DNA of 64,000 nucleotides from Gordonia iterans (lineage in GTDB: Bacteria > Actinomycetota > Actinomycetes > Mycobacteriales > Mycobacteriaceae), in the NCBI RefSeq assembly GCF_002993285.1, contig NZ_CP027433.1, positions 1,488,001-1,552,000 of the forward strand, in the 5' to 3' direction. Position numbers and translations under genes: made by a program. Each line of letters begins with the position of its first letter. Position 1 is the first letter of the stretch. The notes under the pieces are model-generated. The model worked only from the letters and a program-made list of their open reading frames with translations. It was not told the origin of the DNA and made no database searches. Shown here in pieces: positions 14,804-23,945 of this stretch.

Positions 14804-15733
14804 CTAAGCGAGGAGTCCGTTCCGGCGCAGGTGATACGCCACCCGCGGCACCATCCGTTTGCGCTCAAGATCGGGGAAGTCCCAGCGCACGACGTCGAGG
14901 CCGAGGTCGCGCAGACGGTCCTCCCGTTCCTTCTCGCGCAGCACGACGTCGGCCTCGGTCTCGCCCGCTCTGCGGTCCCGCAGGTATTTGCGCTTGCCGT
15001 CGAACTCGCCGATCAGCTTCTTGAACCAGTCACAGTCGACGAAGGCGTCGCGCCCGTCTTCGAGGATGTAGTGCTCCTGAAGTTCGGGCACCGGGAGTCC
15101 GGCTTCGATCATCTGCGCACGACTCCACGATTCGCCGGGGTTGGCGGCGCGCTTGTCGGCCATCCGCAGCGCGTACCGGATCGCGGCGGCACCGACGCGC
15201 CGTCGTTCCTTGAGGATCGCTTCGAGCTCGTCGCGCGTGCAGCCGGCGCGCAGGGCCGAGTCGAAGACTGCGAGCTTCTGCGCGAAAGTGCCACCGGCCG
15301 CGACGTCGACGGCGGTGCGCGCGACACCGGTCACGTGGGCGCCGTTCACCGAGACGGTCGAGCCGTTCAACGGCGCGGCGTGCACCTGGCGGCGTCGTCG
15401 TCGCATGCCGCCCTGGCACACGCCGTTGGTGACGTGCACGCGTGAGCGGTCGGGTTTGAGCAACTCCAATCCGAGCACGGCGGCGGCCGACTGGTGGCTG
15501 AGCGTCCAGGTGGAGCCCGGCCCGGTGCCCGCGGCCAGACAGCGTAGACGGTACAGCTCGGCGAACCGCTCGTCCTCGGGAACTCGCGCGGCCTCGACGT
15601 AGACGCCGCGGCACACTCGGAAGAGATCCCTTCCTTTGATCAGGTCCGCGATCTCCTTCTCGGTGTGCCCGGTGTCGAGCGCATCCTTGCGCCAGACGAG
15701 ACCGTTGAGATCGCGTGGCAGCGGAAGATCCAT
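14804..15733 (-). CDS. AbiEi/DUF559-like protein (type IV antitoxin-domain family)
   Basis: A 309-residue protein with an N-terminal AbiEi-like winged-helix region (LVWRKDALDTGHTEKEIADL, then LFRVCRGVYV) and a C-terminal DUF559/Vsr-like nuclease-fold region (residues about 215-300: ILEDGRDAFVDCDWFKKLIG, EFDGKRKYL, then a basic helix and LGLDVVRWDFPDL). Such solo proteins are numerous in actinobacteria, and the function is not established. No partner toxin gene is adjacent. ATG at 15733 is chosen; an in-frame upstream ATG would add 26 basic, repeat-like residues. Two perfect 42-bp repeats bracket the gene, hinting that it was gained as a cassette. Confidence 0.7.
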   Translation of the reverse strand: MDLPLPRDLNGLVWRKDALDTGHTEKEIADLIKGRDLFRVCRGVYVEAARVPEDERFAELYRLRCLAAGTGPGSTWTLSHQSAAAVLGLELLKPDRSRVHVTNGVCQGGMRRRRRQVHAAPLNGSTVSVNGAHVTGVARTAVDVAAGGTFAQKLAVFDSALRAGCTRDELEAILKERRRVGAAAIRYALRMADKRAANPGESWSRAQMIEAGLPVPELQEHYILEDGRDAFVDCDWFKKLIGEFDGKRKYLRDRRAGETEADVVLREKEREDRLRDLGLDVVRWDFPDLERKRMVPRVAYHLRRNGLLA

Positions 15734-15837
15734 GCGCCCATCGCACCCGGATCGGCGCGCTGCCGCCACCGGTTGTCCACAGCCTCGTCGAGCCGACGCG
15801 GACTTGTGCACAGGCCGATCGCCGGATCCGGTTCCCG

Positions 15838-16040
15838 AGGATCGTGTGAGCTCTGGAGCATCGAATCAGCTCCCGCGCATCGTGCCGACTCCCGCGCGCG
15901 GATCCTGTTCGCGATTGCAGATCCGTTTCCCGATCGTGGATCCTGTTCCCGAGTGTGGATCCTGCTCCCGCGGACGCCCGGGGGTACGCGGGAGCCTGGT
16001 CGACACTCGGGAAACGGAACGACACTCGGGAAGCGACGAA
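15838..16040. repeat. Array of degenerate 18-21-bp repeats with the right 42-bp repeat
   Basis: Between the AbiEi-like gene and putP lies a 312-bp gene-free stretch. Its core is a series of units resembling TTCCCGATCGTGGATCCTG (visible around 15838, 15880, 15895, 15925, 15946), followed by the hairpin-bearing 42-mer 15954-15995, then the inverted units ACACTCGGGAAACGGAACG and ACACTCGGGAAGCG. The whole forms a large fold-back. The first ~100 bp after the AbiEi-like start (15734-15837) show nothing else recognisable apart from its probable promoter region. Confidence 0.75.
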
Positions 16041-16045
16041 CGTCG

Positions 16046-17602
16046 TCAGGCGGTGGGCTCCAGGACGCGGTGCTCCTTGCCGCGCTTGCGCCGAGCGAGG
16101 GCGACGGCCTGGTCGAACTCGGCATCGATCGCGTCCGGGTCGCTGCGCTTGGTCATCAGGCTGACCGGGACGGCGACCAGGAAGTTCGCGAGGAAACCGG
16201 GGATGATCTCGTACATCGTCTCGTTCAGCGAGGTCTGGCCCCAGACGTAGGCGACGGCGGCGCCGGCGATGATGCCGGCCAGTGCGCCAGCGGTGGTCAG
16301 GCGACGCCAGTAGAGCGACAGGATGATCGCCGGACCGAACGCCGCGCCGAAGCCGGCCCAGGCGAAGGCGACGAGTGTGAGGATGCTGTTGGACGGGGAG
16401 AGCGCCATGATCAGGGCGATCACCGCGATGACGAGCACGCCGAGGCGGCCGAGACGCACATAGGCGATCGGAGCCAGTTCGCGCCACCCGGCCCTGGCGG
16501 CGACGAGCTTGTACAGGTCCTCGATCAGGGCCGACGAGCACACGATCAACTGCGAGGACACCGTCGACATGATGGCCGCCAGCACGGCCGCCAGGACCAG
16601 TCCGGCGATGAACGGGTGGAACAGCAGCTGGGAGAGCACCAGGAACACCGTCTCGGCGTCGTTGAGATCGGGGTTGCCCGCCTGACCGAAGTAGGCGATG
16701 CCGACCAGCGCCGTACCGACCGCGCCGATGCCGCACAGGATCATCCAGCCGATGCCGATCCGGCGGGCCACCGGGACGTCGCCCGGTGAACGCAGCGCCA
16801 TGAAACGCACGATGATGTGCGGCTGGCCGAAGTATCCCAGGCCCCAGGCACACGCGGAGATGATCGCGAGGGCGCTGCCGCCGGCGAACATGCTGAGCCG
16901 CTCCGGGTCCACCGCACGGATGCCGTCCAGGGTGGCGTCGAAGCCGCCGAGGTCGATCACGCCCATGATGGGGACCGCGAGCAGTGCGACCACCACCAGG
17001 AGGCCCTGGGCGACGTCGGTGAGTGACGCGCCGAGGAAGCCGCCGAAGAGCGTGTAGAGCATCGTGACGCCCGCGACGCTCAGCATTCCCCACACGTAGT
17101 CGAAACCGAACGCGGACTCGGCGAACTTGCCCGAGGCGACCATGCCGCTGGAGATGTAGAAGGTGAAGAAGAGCAGGATGACGACGCCGCATACGATGCG
17201 GACGACGTTGGTCTTGTCGTGCAGTCGTTTGCCGAAGAAGCTCGGGATGGTGATCGCGTCGTTGGCGACCTCGGTGTACGACCGCAGGCGAGGCGCGACG
17301 AAAGTCCAGTTCAGCCACGCGCCGACGGTCAGGCCGATGAAGATCCAGGACTCGACCAGGCCGCTGACGTACAGCGCGCCCGGCAGGCCCATGAGGAGCC
17401 AGCCGGACATGTCCGAAGCACCCGCGGAGAGGGCGGCGACCCACGGTTTGAGGCCGCGGTCGGCGAGCATGTAGCCGTCCAGGTCGTTGCGGGTCTTGCG
17501 ATACGCGTAGAGGCCGATGGCGATCATCGCCGCGAAGTACAGGACGAGGGCGGTGTACTGCCAGCCCTGACCGCTGGATGCGATGGACGACGCGATGGAC
17601 AT
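16046..17602 (-). CDS. putP: Sodium/proline symporter
   Basis: A 518-residue solute:sodium symporter with about 13 transmembrane helices. Signature segments include LSAGASDMSGWLLMGLPG (helix 2, Na+/proline site of PutP), GLGYFGQPHIIVRFMA and VLAAIMSTVSSQLIV. It imports proline with Na+ for use as a carbon or nitrogen source or osmoprotectant. The C-terminus is charged and short. A PucR-type regulator diverges from it 298 bp away and probably controls it. No proline dehydrogenase or P5C dehydrogenase gene is adjacent. Confidence 0.93.
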   Translation of the reverse strand: MSIASSIASSGQGWQYTALVLYFAAMIAIGLYAYRKTRNDLDGYMLADRGLKPWVAALSAGASDMSGWLLMGLPGALYVSGLVESWIFIGLTVGAWLNWTFVAPRLRSYTEVANDAITIPSFFGKRLHDKTNVVRIVCGVVILLFFTFYISSGMVASGKFAESAFGFDYVWGMLSVAGVTMLYTLFGGFLGASLTDVAQGLLVVVALLAVPIMGVIDLGGFDATLDGIRAVDPERLSMFAGGSALAIISACAWGLGYFGQPHIIVRFMALRSPGDVPVARRIGIGWMILCGIGAVGTALVGIAYFGQAGNPDLNDAETVFLVLSQLLFHPFIAGLVLAAVLAAIMSTVSSQLIVCSSALIEDLYKLVAARAGWRELAPIAYVRLGRLGVLVIAVIALIMALSPSNSILTLVAFAWAGFGAAFGPAIILSLYWRRLTTAGALAGIIAGAAVAYVWGQTSLNETMYEIIPGFLANFLVAVPVSLMTKRSDPDAIDAEFDQAVALARRKRGKEHRVLEPTA

Positions 17603-17900
17603 GGAGTCTCCTCACCGGGTGGTGCTGCTCGTGGTCACTCCGGGCGGAGGGGCCATGGTGGTGTAGCGGTGCGCCCCCAGGCGCTGAACGTACCAATCCC
17701 GGGGGACGCGCTTCATCGGCTTCGTCGAACCGGGCGGGCTTCGGCGAGTCCGGTCCGGAGCGCCGTATGCGCCGCCGGTCCCGTGATCTGGGTCATAGCA
17801 AGTAGTACAGCGCGTGACCGGGCTCAACGTCATCGTCGAATCGAACGAAGAAATGCGCATATCTTTGTGAAGATGTACGAGCAGGTGTCATGCTGGAGAG
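17603..17900. promoter_or_regulatory. putP-pucR divergent regulatory region with a palindrome
   Basis: About 298 bp without a gene. The clearest element is ATCTT-TGTG-AAGAT (17861-17874), an inverted repeat 27 bp upstream of the PucR-type start, in a relatively AT-rich patch. It is a reasonable operator for the divergently encoded regulator. GGAGAG directly precedes the GTG at 17901. Nothing else was recognised. Confidence 0.4.
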
Positions 17901-19469
17901 GTGACGACGGGAGGCGGCGTACCGCTCAGCGACCTGGTCGCCGCCCTCGACTCGGGCGTCGACGACGTTGCGCTGTCTGGCGATCCGCTGATCGCGTCCG
18001 TCGCGATGGCCGACTGCGACGACGTCGCCGCGGGCGTCGGACTGCCGGATGTGGATCTGCTTCTCCTGGTCGGCGTCGACGACGGGGTGTTCGCCCGCCG
18101 GCCGCTGCCCGACGACCACGGTCCACGGGCGGTGGTGACCCGCTCGGCGGCGCTTGCTCGGGCGGCCGCCGACGCGAGACTGGGCGCGATCTCGATCGCG
18201 TCCGGAATCCGCTGGGACCGGGTGCTGGCGGTGGTTCAGGACCGGCTGGACCGGGCCCGGGAAAAGTGGGCGGCCGGAGCCTCGTCGGCGGATCTGGACC
18301 TGACCGGGCTGGTCTCGGTCATCGCCGAAGGTACCGGCGGGCTGGTCTCGATCGAGGACCCGACCAGCGCTCGGGTCCTCGCGTACTCGCCGTCACGGGG
18401 GGAAGCCGATCCGCTCCGCGTGCAGACGATCCTCGGACGGGGAGGGCCGCCGGAGTACCTCGACCGGCTCCGGCGCTGGGGCGTCTTCGAGGCCATCGCG
18501 CGCGGCGGTGAAGTGGTCGACGTACCCGACCATCCTGAACACGCGTGGCGCCGCCGCCTGGTGATCGGGGTGCACGGTCCCGGGGGACGTCATCTCGGGT
18601 CGATCTGGGTGCAGGAGGGCGACGGCCCGCTGCGGCCGGATGCAGCGGACACGCTGCGCGGCGCCGCCGTGGTGGCCGCCCGGATCCTCACCCGAACCTT
18701 GGAGGCGCCTTCCACCGAGGCGCAGCTGCTGCAGCGTGTGTTCGGGGAACACGGCGGGATCGACCAGGCATCGGCGGGCGCGTACCTCGGAATCTCGCCG
18801 GTGGCCGAGACCGCGCTGGTCGGCCTGGCCGTCGACGGCGCGGCCGGGCGCGAACGCGACGCCCTGGCGGCTCTCGGGGGTGCGATTCGGCTGCAGGCCA
18901 GCGCGTTCGCGGCGAGCGCGGTGACCGCGGTGATCGGCGCCCGAGCCTATCTGCTGATCCCGGAGACCGACTCGGGGCGGCTCGCCGCGTGGGTCCATTC
19001 GCTCGTCGGACGGTTCGACGAATCGCCGGCGGCGCTCGCCGGCCGCCTGCGCGCCGCGATCGTCAGCCCGGTGGACGGTCTGGAAGCGGTTCCAGCCGCT
19101 CGTGCCGAATGCGACCGCGTGCTGGCCGCGACGTCCGGCGCCGCCCCGCGCGTGACCACGCTCGCTCAGTCGCGCACCGCGGTGCTGCTCCGCGAGATGC
19201 TCGACCGCCTGTCCGGGGTGCCCGAGCTCGTCGATCCACGTCTGACACGCCTGCGGGCCTACGACGAGCAGCATCGGTCGGACCTGGCCGGCTCGCTCCG
19301 GGCCTGGATCGATGCGCACGGGAACGTCCGGGACGCCGCGGGGGCGCTGGGCGTGCACACGAACACCCTCCGCTACCGGATCGAGCGCGCGCAGGCCGTC
19401 TCCGGGCTGCAGCTCGACGACCCGGACGACCGACTGCTGCTGGCCCTGACTCTGCGGCTCGACCGCTGA
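17901..19469 (+). CDS. PucR-family transcriptional regulator (probable proline-utilisation regulator)
   Basis: A 522-residue regulator with an N-terminal sensing half and the C-terminal PucR helix-turn-helix (HGNVRDAAGALGVHTNTLRYRIERAQAVSGL, residues about 472-502). This family activates catabolic genes in response to purines, proline or other nitrogen compounds. In mycobacteria a PucR-type protein (PruC) activates proline catabolism. Divergence from putP makes proline the likely signal here (inference). GTG at 17901 lies directly behind GGAGAG. The gene converges on the monooxygenase with a 21-bp gap. Confidence 0.85.
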   Translation: MTTGGGVPLSDLVAALDSGVDDVALSGDPLIASVAMADCDDVAAGVGLPDVDLLLLVGVDDGVFARRPLPDDHGPRAVVTRSAALARAAADARLGAISIASGIRWDRVLAVVQDRLDRAREKWAAGASSADLDLTGLVSVIAEGTGGLVSIEDPTSARVLAYSPSRGEADPLRVQTILGRGGPPEYLDRLRRWGVFEAIARGGEVVDVPDHPEHAWRRRLVIGVHGPGGRHLGSIWVQEGDGPLRPDAADTLRGAAVVAARILTRTLEAPSTEAQLLQRVFGEHGGIDQASAGAYLGISPVAETALVGLAVDGAAGRERDALAALGGAIRLQASAFAASAVTAVIGARAYLLIPETDSGRLAAWVHSLVGRFDESPAALAGRLRAAIVSPVDGLEAVPAARAECDRVLAATSGAAPRVTTLAQSRTAVLLREMLDRLSGVPELVDPRLTRLRAYDEQHRSDLAGSLRAWIDAHGNVRDAAGALGVHTNTLRYRIERAQAVSGLQLDDPDDRLLLALTLRLDR

Positions 19470-19490
19470 GCGCCCGGGGACGTGCCGTGG

Positions 19491-21017
19491 TCAGACCGCG
19501 GTACGCTCCGGCGCTTCGGCCACGGCCGGCACGTTGCGCTCGTAAACCAGGAACTGGTCGTCGACCGGCCCCCGGTTGAGCTGACTGCGATCGGCGTAGA
19601 CGCTCATCGACATGGTCCACGGCTTCACGGTGCCCTGCTTGGGCAGCCGGGCCAGGGCCCGCTGGACGTAGCCGGCGCCGAAGTCGAGCAGCGGGCGCGT
19701 CTCCATGCCCGGGTTCGGGACGGCGCGCACGCTGCTGTAGCCGCGCGCGTCCATGTGCTGCAAGACCCGGCACCAGTACTGGCACAGCATGTCCACCTTG
19801 AGCGTCCACGACGAGTTGGTGTAGCCGATCGCGAACGCGAAGTTGGGCAGACCCGAGAGCATCACGCCGCGGTAGGCGACGGTGTCGGCCAGGTCCACCG
19901 GTTCGCCGTCGAGCGCGAGGCTCATTCCGCCGAACATCTGCAGATTCAGTCCGGTGGCGGTCACGATGATGTCGGCCTCCAACTCCTGACCGCTCTCGAG
20001 CAGGATGCCCTTCTCGGTGAAGGTCTTGATCCGGTCGGTGACGATCGAGGCGTCGCCCCGCCGGAGCGCGGAGAACATGTCGCCGTCGGGCACCACGCAC
20101 AGACGCTGGTCCCACGGGTTGTACGGCGGCTTGAAGTGCGGGTCCAGCGGGAAGTCCTTGCCGAGCATCGCGCGATTGGTTCCGCGGATGATCGCCTTGA
20201 CCGGCCGCGGGAAGCGCTGTGCGGCTTCGTACACGAAGCGCTGCTGCAGGATGTTCTTCTCACGGGACAGCTTGTAGCCGAGGTTGGGACCGAGCACCTT
20301 CTTCATGACGTTGGCGATCGCGTCCTCGCGGGGCAGCGGGATCACATAGGTCGGGGTGCGCTGGAGCATGGTGACGTGCTCGGCGTCGTCGGTCATCGAC
20401 GGGATGAGCGTGACGGCGGTGGCCCCGGACCCGATCACGACGACCTTCTTGCCCGTGTAGTCCAGGTCCTCAGGCCAGTGCTGCGGGTGCACGATCTGTC
20501 CGGCGAAGCGCTCGGTGCCGGGGAAGTCTGGGGTGAAGCCCTCGTCGTAGTTGTAGTACCCGGTGCCGGCGAAGATCCAGCGCGCCTTGACCAGTTCGGT
20601 GGGGGCGTCGTCGCCCTTCTCGGTGTCGGCGACGGCGACGTGCCAGGCCTGGTCGACGGAGTTCCAGTCGGCGCCGATCGCGCGTCGGTGGAACCGGATC
20701 TTGCCGGTGAGATCGTCGTCGGCGACGGCCTCGTTCAGGTACTCCAGAATCCGGTCGGCGTCGGCGATCGCCTGGTTGTCCATCCACGGCTTGAAGCCGA
20801 AGCCGAAGGTGTGCAGGTCCGAGTCCGAGCGGAGGCCCGGGTATTTGAACAGGTCCCAGGTGCCGCCGATCGCATGCCTCGACTCGAGGATCTCGAAGGT
20901 CTTGTCCGGATGTTCGGTGGTCAGGTAGTGCGCGGCGCCGATGCCGGAGATTCCGGCGCCGATGATCAGGACGTCGAGGATCTCGGTCCGGGGCGACGTG
21001 GACGAGTTGCTGGTCAT
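19491..21017 (-). CDS. Flavin-containing monooxygenase of the Baeyer-Villiger (EthA-like) group
   Basis: A 508-residue NADPH/FAD monooxygenase. The FAD Rossmann motif IGAGISGIGAAHYL is near residues 18-31, the Baeyer-Villiger fingerprint FxGxxxHxxxWP is seen as FAGQIVHPQHWP, and the NADP motif VIGSGATAVTLIP follows. GTWDLFKYPGLRSDSD is typical of the EthA/MymA-type subgroup, which oxidises ketones and thioethers and activates thioamide prodrugs in mycobacteria. The natural substrate is unknown. It diverges from a PucR-type regulator across a palindromic operator, so it is probably inducible. Confidence 0.9.
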   Translation of the reverse strand: MTSNSSTSPRTEILDVLIIGAGISGIGAAHYLTTEHPDKTFEILESRHAIGGTWDLFKYPGLRSDSDLHTFGFGFKPWMDNQAIADADRILEYLNEAVADDDLTGKIRFHRRAIGADWNSVDQAWHVAVADTEKGDDAPTELVKARWIFAGTGYYNYDEGFTPDFPGTERFAGQIVHPQHWPEDLDYTGKKVVVIGSGATAVTLIPSMTDDAEHVTMLQRTPTYVIPLPREDAIANVMKKVLGPNLGYKLSREKNILQQRFVYEAAQRFPRPVKAIIRGTNRAMLGKDFPLDPHFKPPYNPWDQRLCVVPDGDMFSALRRGDASIVTDRIKTFTEKGILLESGQELEADIIVTATGLNLQMFGGMSLALDGEPVDLADTVAYRGVMLSGLPNFAFAIGYTNSSWTLKVDMLCQYWCRVLQHMDARGYSSVRAVPNPGMETRPLLDFGAGYVQRALARLPKQGTVKPWTMSMSVYADRSQLNRGPVDDQFLVYERNVPAVAEAPERTAV

Positions 21018-21064
21018 GAGCTTCCGTTCGTTCGGGCTGGCGCGGGGCGGTACCGCGATCTATG

Positions 21065-21082
21065 TACCAATGATCGTTGGTA
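21065..21082. promoter_or_regulatory. Palindromic operator between the monooxygenase and PucR-type genes
   Basis: TACCAA-TGATCG-TTGGTA is a perfect 6+6+6 inverted repeat, extended outward by AT-rich bases (TATG on the left, TGGA on the right). It is 48 bp upstream of the monooxygenase start and 66 bp upstream of the regulator start, well placed to control both. The binding protein is inferred only. Confidence 0.5.
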
Positions 21083-21147
21083 TGGATGGTCGGATGCAAG
21101 AGCGATGTGCACCGGTGTCAATCGGAAACTGGTGCATAATCGACCAT

Positions 21148-22386
21148 ATGCGTGGTGAACCGGTAGATCCCGCGGTGGCCGAACTCATTCGGGCCGGCGT
21201 GCGAGTGGTGCTGGCGGCCCCTCCCGAATGGGTGCGGGCGCTCGACGAGAGCGTCCTGGAGGGGACCGGGATGAACGTCATCGCCGAGGATCCCGAACTC
21301 CTCGAGATCGCGCTGGCCACCACCGCCGCGAACATCGACCACTGGGCAGCCGCCAATCTGGCCGCCCCGGGCGAACGCGTGAGCGTGCGGGCGCACGACG
21401 ACATGGCCGACTTCGTCCGCGACCTGGTGCGCCGCGGACTCGATGCCTCCACCCTGGACTCGTTCCGCACCTCTCAGAACGTCGCTTGGCAACTGTGGAT
21501 GCAGGTCTGCTTCACGTTGACCGACGACCGCGATCTGCTCCGGCAGTTGCTCGAGGTCACCTCCACGTCGATCGCGACCTACATCGACGACACCGTGCGG
21601 TCGCTGGCGGAGATGATCGACGTCGCCCGGGCGGAGCTGGCCGGCGACACGCACGCGCAGCGGCGGGCCGCCGTCGCGCTGCTGTTGGAGGGAGCTCCCA
21701 TCTCGGATGCGCGCGCGCACGCGCAGCTCGGCTACCGGCTCGACGGTCCGCAGCTGGCCGCGGTGATCTCGGGCGGTGCGCGAGTGTCGGCCGAACGACT
21801 GGAGTCCGCGTGCGAGGCGATCATGCAGACCTCGGGGATCACTCGGCGCTTGGTGGTGCTCGCCGGAGCCTCGCAGCTGTGGGTGTGGTTTCCGGCCCCG
21901 AGAGTGGACGTGGCCGACGCGGTCCGCGATCACGGTGACGTGTGGATCGCACTGGGCTCGCCGGGGGAGGGTCGGGAGGGGTTCCGCCGCAGCCACTTCC
22001 AGGCGCTCACCGCGCATCGGATCCTCCAGCGCGCCCGGGCCGACCGGAGGGCCGCTCGGTACGACGAGGTGCGCATGATCGACGCACTGTCCGACGACGA
22101 GAAGGTCGGCGACTTCGTCGCCGCCACTCTCGGCGACCTGCTGACGGCCGATCCCGAGGTGGCCGAGTGTCTCCGGGTCTGGTTCGCCCAACGCTGCAAC
22201 GCGAGTGCGACCGCCGAACGCCTCTACACGCACCGGAACACCGTGGTGCGCCGATTGGCGCGCGCCGAAGAGTTGCTGCCGGTGCCGTTGGGAGAGAACG
22301 CGATCGCCGTCGCGACGGCGCTCGAGGCCCGTCATTGGCTGGGCGTGCCGGAGACGCCGGCCGCGAGTGGTCAGACCACCGGCTGA
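21148..22386 (+). CDS. PucR/CdaR-type transcriptional regulator
   Basis: A 412-residue regulator: an N-terminal helical region (residues 1-160), a degenerate GGDEF-like middle segment (QLAAVISGG ... LWVWFPAP) and a C-terminal PucR helix-turn-helix (CNASATAERLYTHRNTVVRRLARAEELL). ATG at 21148 begins MRGEPVDPAVAEL. Earlier in-frame starts would add sequence overlapping the operator region, so they are rejected. It diverges from the EthA-like monooxygenase, its likely target. Its last 16 bp overlap the convergent prpR gene end. Confidence 0.85.
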   Translation: MRGEPVDPAVAELIRAGVRVVLAAPPEWVRALDESVLEGTGMNVIAEDPELLEIALATTAANIDHWAAANLAAPGERVSVRAHDDMADFVRDLVRRGLDASTLDSFRTSQNVAWQLWMQVCFTLTDDRDLLRQLLEVTSTSIATYIDDTVRSLAEMIDVARAELAGDTHAQRRAAVALLLEGAPISDARAHAQLGYRLDGPQLAAVISGGARVSAERLESACEAIMQTSGITRRLVVLAGASQLWVWFPAPRVDVADAVRDHGDVWIALGSPGEGREGFRRSHFQALTAHRILQRARADRRAARYDEVRMIDALSDDEKVGDFVAATLGDLLTADPEVAECLRVWFAQRCNASATAERLYTHRNTVVRRLARAEELLPVPLGENAIAVATALEARHWLGVPETPAASGQTTG

Positions 22387-23876
22387 TAGGGAACCGCCGC
22401 GCTGACGGTCTCGTCGTGCCGGATCGGCCGCCCGAGCAGGGGGAACGCACGCTGCGGGCAGGCTGGACGCGGACACACCTTGCAGCCGGCGCCGATCGGG
22501 ACCACGGTGCGCGAATCGCGAAGGTCCACGCCCGTCGCGTACACGAGCTCGTCGGCATGCGAGAGGTCGCAGCCGAGTCCGACGGCGAAGTTCGACGGCG
22601 TGGAGAGGTGCCCCTGTCGAGCCGGATCGGTGGTCCGGGCGAGCCAGAAATACGTGCGGCCGTCAGGCATCTCGGACACCTGGGTGTGGATGCGCCCCGG
22701 CATGGAGAAGGCGTCGTGCACCACCCACAGCGGGCAGCTGCCGCCGACACGGGAGAAGTGGAAGGCGGTGGCGGATTGACGTTTCGAGATGTTGCCGGCC
22801 TTGTCGACGCGAACGAAGATGAACGGGATGCCGCGATCGCCGGGGCGCTGCAGCGTCGAGAGCCGGTGGCATACGGTCTCGAAGCCCACCTCGAAGTTCC
22901 GGCTGAGCAGGTCGATGTCGTAGCGGACGTCCCGTGCCGCCGTCGCGAACTGCATGTACGGCAGGACCAGGGCGCCCGCGAAGTAGTTCGCCAGTCCGGT
23001 CCGGGCGACGGGGAGCGATCCCGCGTCCAGCTCGCCTGTCCTGAGCCTCGTCGAAGGGCCTGTCCTGAGCCTCGTCGAAGGGCCTGTCGTGAGCTCCGTC
23101 GAAGGGCCTGCGGCGTCGTCGAGCAGCCGGTCGATCAGTGCGCGCTGGCTCAGCAGCGCCAGCTGGGTGGCGAGCTGAAAGGCGCGCTGGCCGGGCGTCA
23201 GCCGGCGCGCGATGGTCAGCGTCGCCGTCGCCGGGTCGTAGCGGCGCTTGGGGACGGTGTCGACCGGGCTGCCCGGCGCGGGGCCGACGTAGCGGACGTC
23301 GATCCCGTATTCCGACTCGAGGACCCGGGCGAGTTGCAGGTCGAGGCCGCCGATCCGCAAGCCGGCCGCGGCGAAGAGTTCCTCGGCGGCCGTGTCGAGT
23401 TCGGCGATGTGGTTCCGGCGGTCGTAGAAGTAGTCGCGAACCTGCTCGAAGGGTGTGCCTGCAGCGGCGTCCTCGTCGTGCGGGGCGCCGGTGAGGCGAC
23501 CGCGGTAGCTCTCCACCTCGCCGGTCGCGGCGGCCAGCCGGCGGTGCAGACTCACCAGGGTCCGTCCCACGCCCGGCATACGGGCGACCAGCTCGGTCAC
23601 CTCCGCCTGGGACAGGGCGCCCTCGCCGTGCTCCAGCAGCACGTCGGCGAGATCGGCGGTGAGCCGGGCATCGCCGTCGGCCGAGAAGAAGTCGGGTGCC
23701 AGATCGAACTCGCTGGTGAGCTTCAACAGCACTGGAACGGTGATCGGGCGGGAGTCGTTCTCCAGTTGGTTGACGTAGCTGGTCGAGAGGTCCAGCCGGC
23801 GGGCGAGGGCGGCCTGCGAGATGCCGAGGTCCTCGCGCAGCCGGCGCAGTCGGGCGCCCACGTAGGTCTTCGCCAT
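22371..23876 (-). CDS. prpR: PrpR/RamB-type transcriptional regulator of propionate metabolism
   Basis: A 501-residue short-chain fatty-acid regulator. An XRE helix-turn-helix is at residues about 6-60 ([34 protein letters not shown]), an IrrE/ImmA-like middle domain follows, and a C-terminal DUF2083 domain carries a cysteine cluster [13 protein letters not shown], equivalent to the Fe-S/acyl-CoA sensing region of mycobacterial PrpR. It faces prpDBC across 119 bp, exactly as in M. tuberculosis. Three 24-bp repeat units are inserted in frame around residues 257-280 (GPSTRLRTG repeats), between the IrrE-like and DUF2083 domains. ATG at 23876 gives the normal [15 protein letters not shown] start. 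Confidence 0.93.
   Translation of the reverse strand: MAKTYVGARLRRLREDLGISQAALARRLDLSTSYVNQLENDSRPITVPVLLKLTSEFDLAPDFFSADGDARLTADLADVLLEHGEGALSQAEVTELVARMPGVGRTLVSLHRRLAAATGEVESYRGRLTGAPHDEDAAAGTPFEQVRDYFYDRRNHIAELDTAAEELFAAAGLRIGGLDLQLARVLESEYGIDVRYVGPAPGSPVDTVPKRRYDPATATLTIARRLTPGQRAFQLATQLALLSQRALIDRLLDDAAGPSTELTTGPSTRLRTGPSTRLRTGELDAGSLPVARTGLANYFAGALVLPYMQFATAARDVRYDIDLLSRNFEVGFETVCHRLSTLQRPGDRGIPFIFVRVDKAGNISKRQSATAFHFSRVGGSCPLWVVHDAFSMPGRIHTQVSEMPDGRTYFWLARTTDPARQGHLSTPSNFAVGLGCDLSHADELVYATGVDLRDSRTVVPIGAGCKVCPRPACPQRAFPLLGRPIRHDETVSAAVPYQPVV
23035..23106. repeat. Three 24-bp tandem units inserted in frame in prpR
   Basis: CCTGTCCTGAGCCTCGTCGA plus AGGG occurs at 23035 and 23059, with a variant (CCTGTCGTGAGCTCCGTCGA plus AGGG) at 23083. 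Unit length is eight codons, so prpR stays open. Same family as the lhr array, in the opposite genomic orientation. Confidence 0.88.
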
Positions 23877-23901
23877 GCAGGAGATCCTACCGCGTGAGGT
23901 A

Positions 23902-23945
23902 TCCGCAACATTCGCAGAATCGTCGTGGAAGATTCGCAAAGATGC
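23902..23945. promoter_or_regulatory. Probable PrpR/RamB operator between prpR and prpD
   Basis: TTCGCA occurs at 23911 and 23933, exactly 22 bp (two helical turns) apart, in the contexts CATTCGCAGAATC and GATTCGCAAAGATGCG; a third, weaker TCCGCAA is at 23903. RamB-family proteins bind TTTGCAAA-like sites, so these half-sites fit. The region is also AT-richer than its surroundings. The assignment rests on motif resemblance and position. Confidence 0.6.

Noticed and set aside
14623..16045. A toxin-antitoxin operon around the AbiEi-like gene
   Set aside because: No AbiEii-type nucleotidyltransferase or any other small partner gene is adjacent; only repeat DNA is found on both sides.
17603..17900. 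A small gene on the minus strand (17612-17860) between putP and the PucR gene
   Set aside because: Basic, Pro/Thr-rich product with no ribosome-binding site, lying over the expected promoter region.
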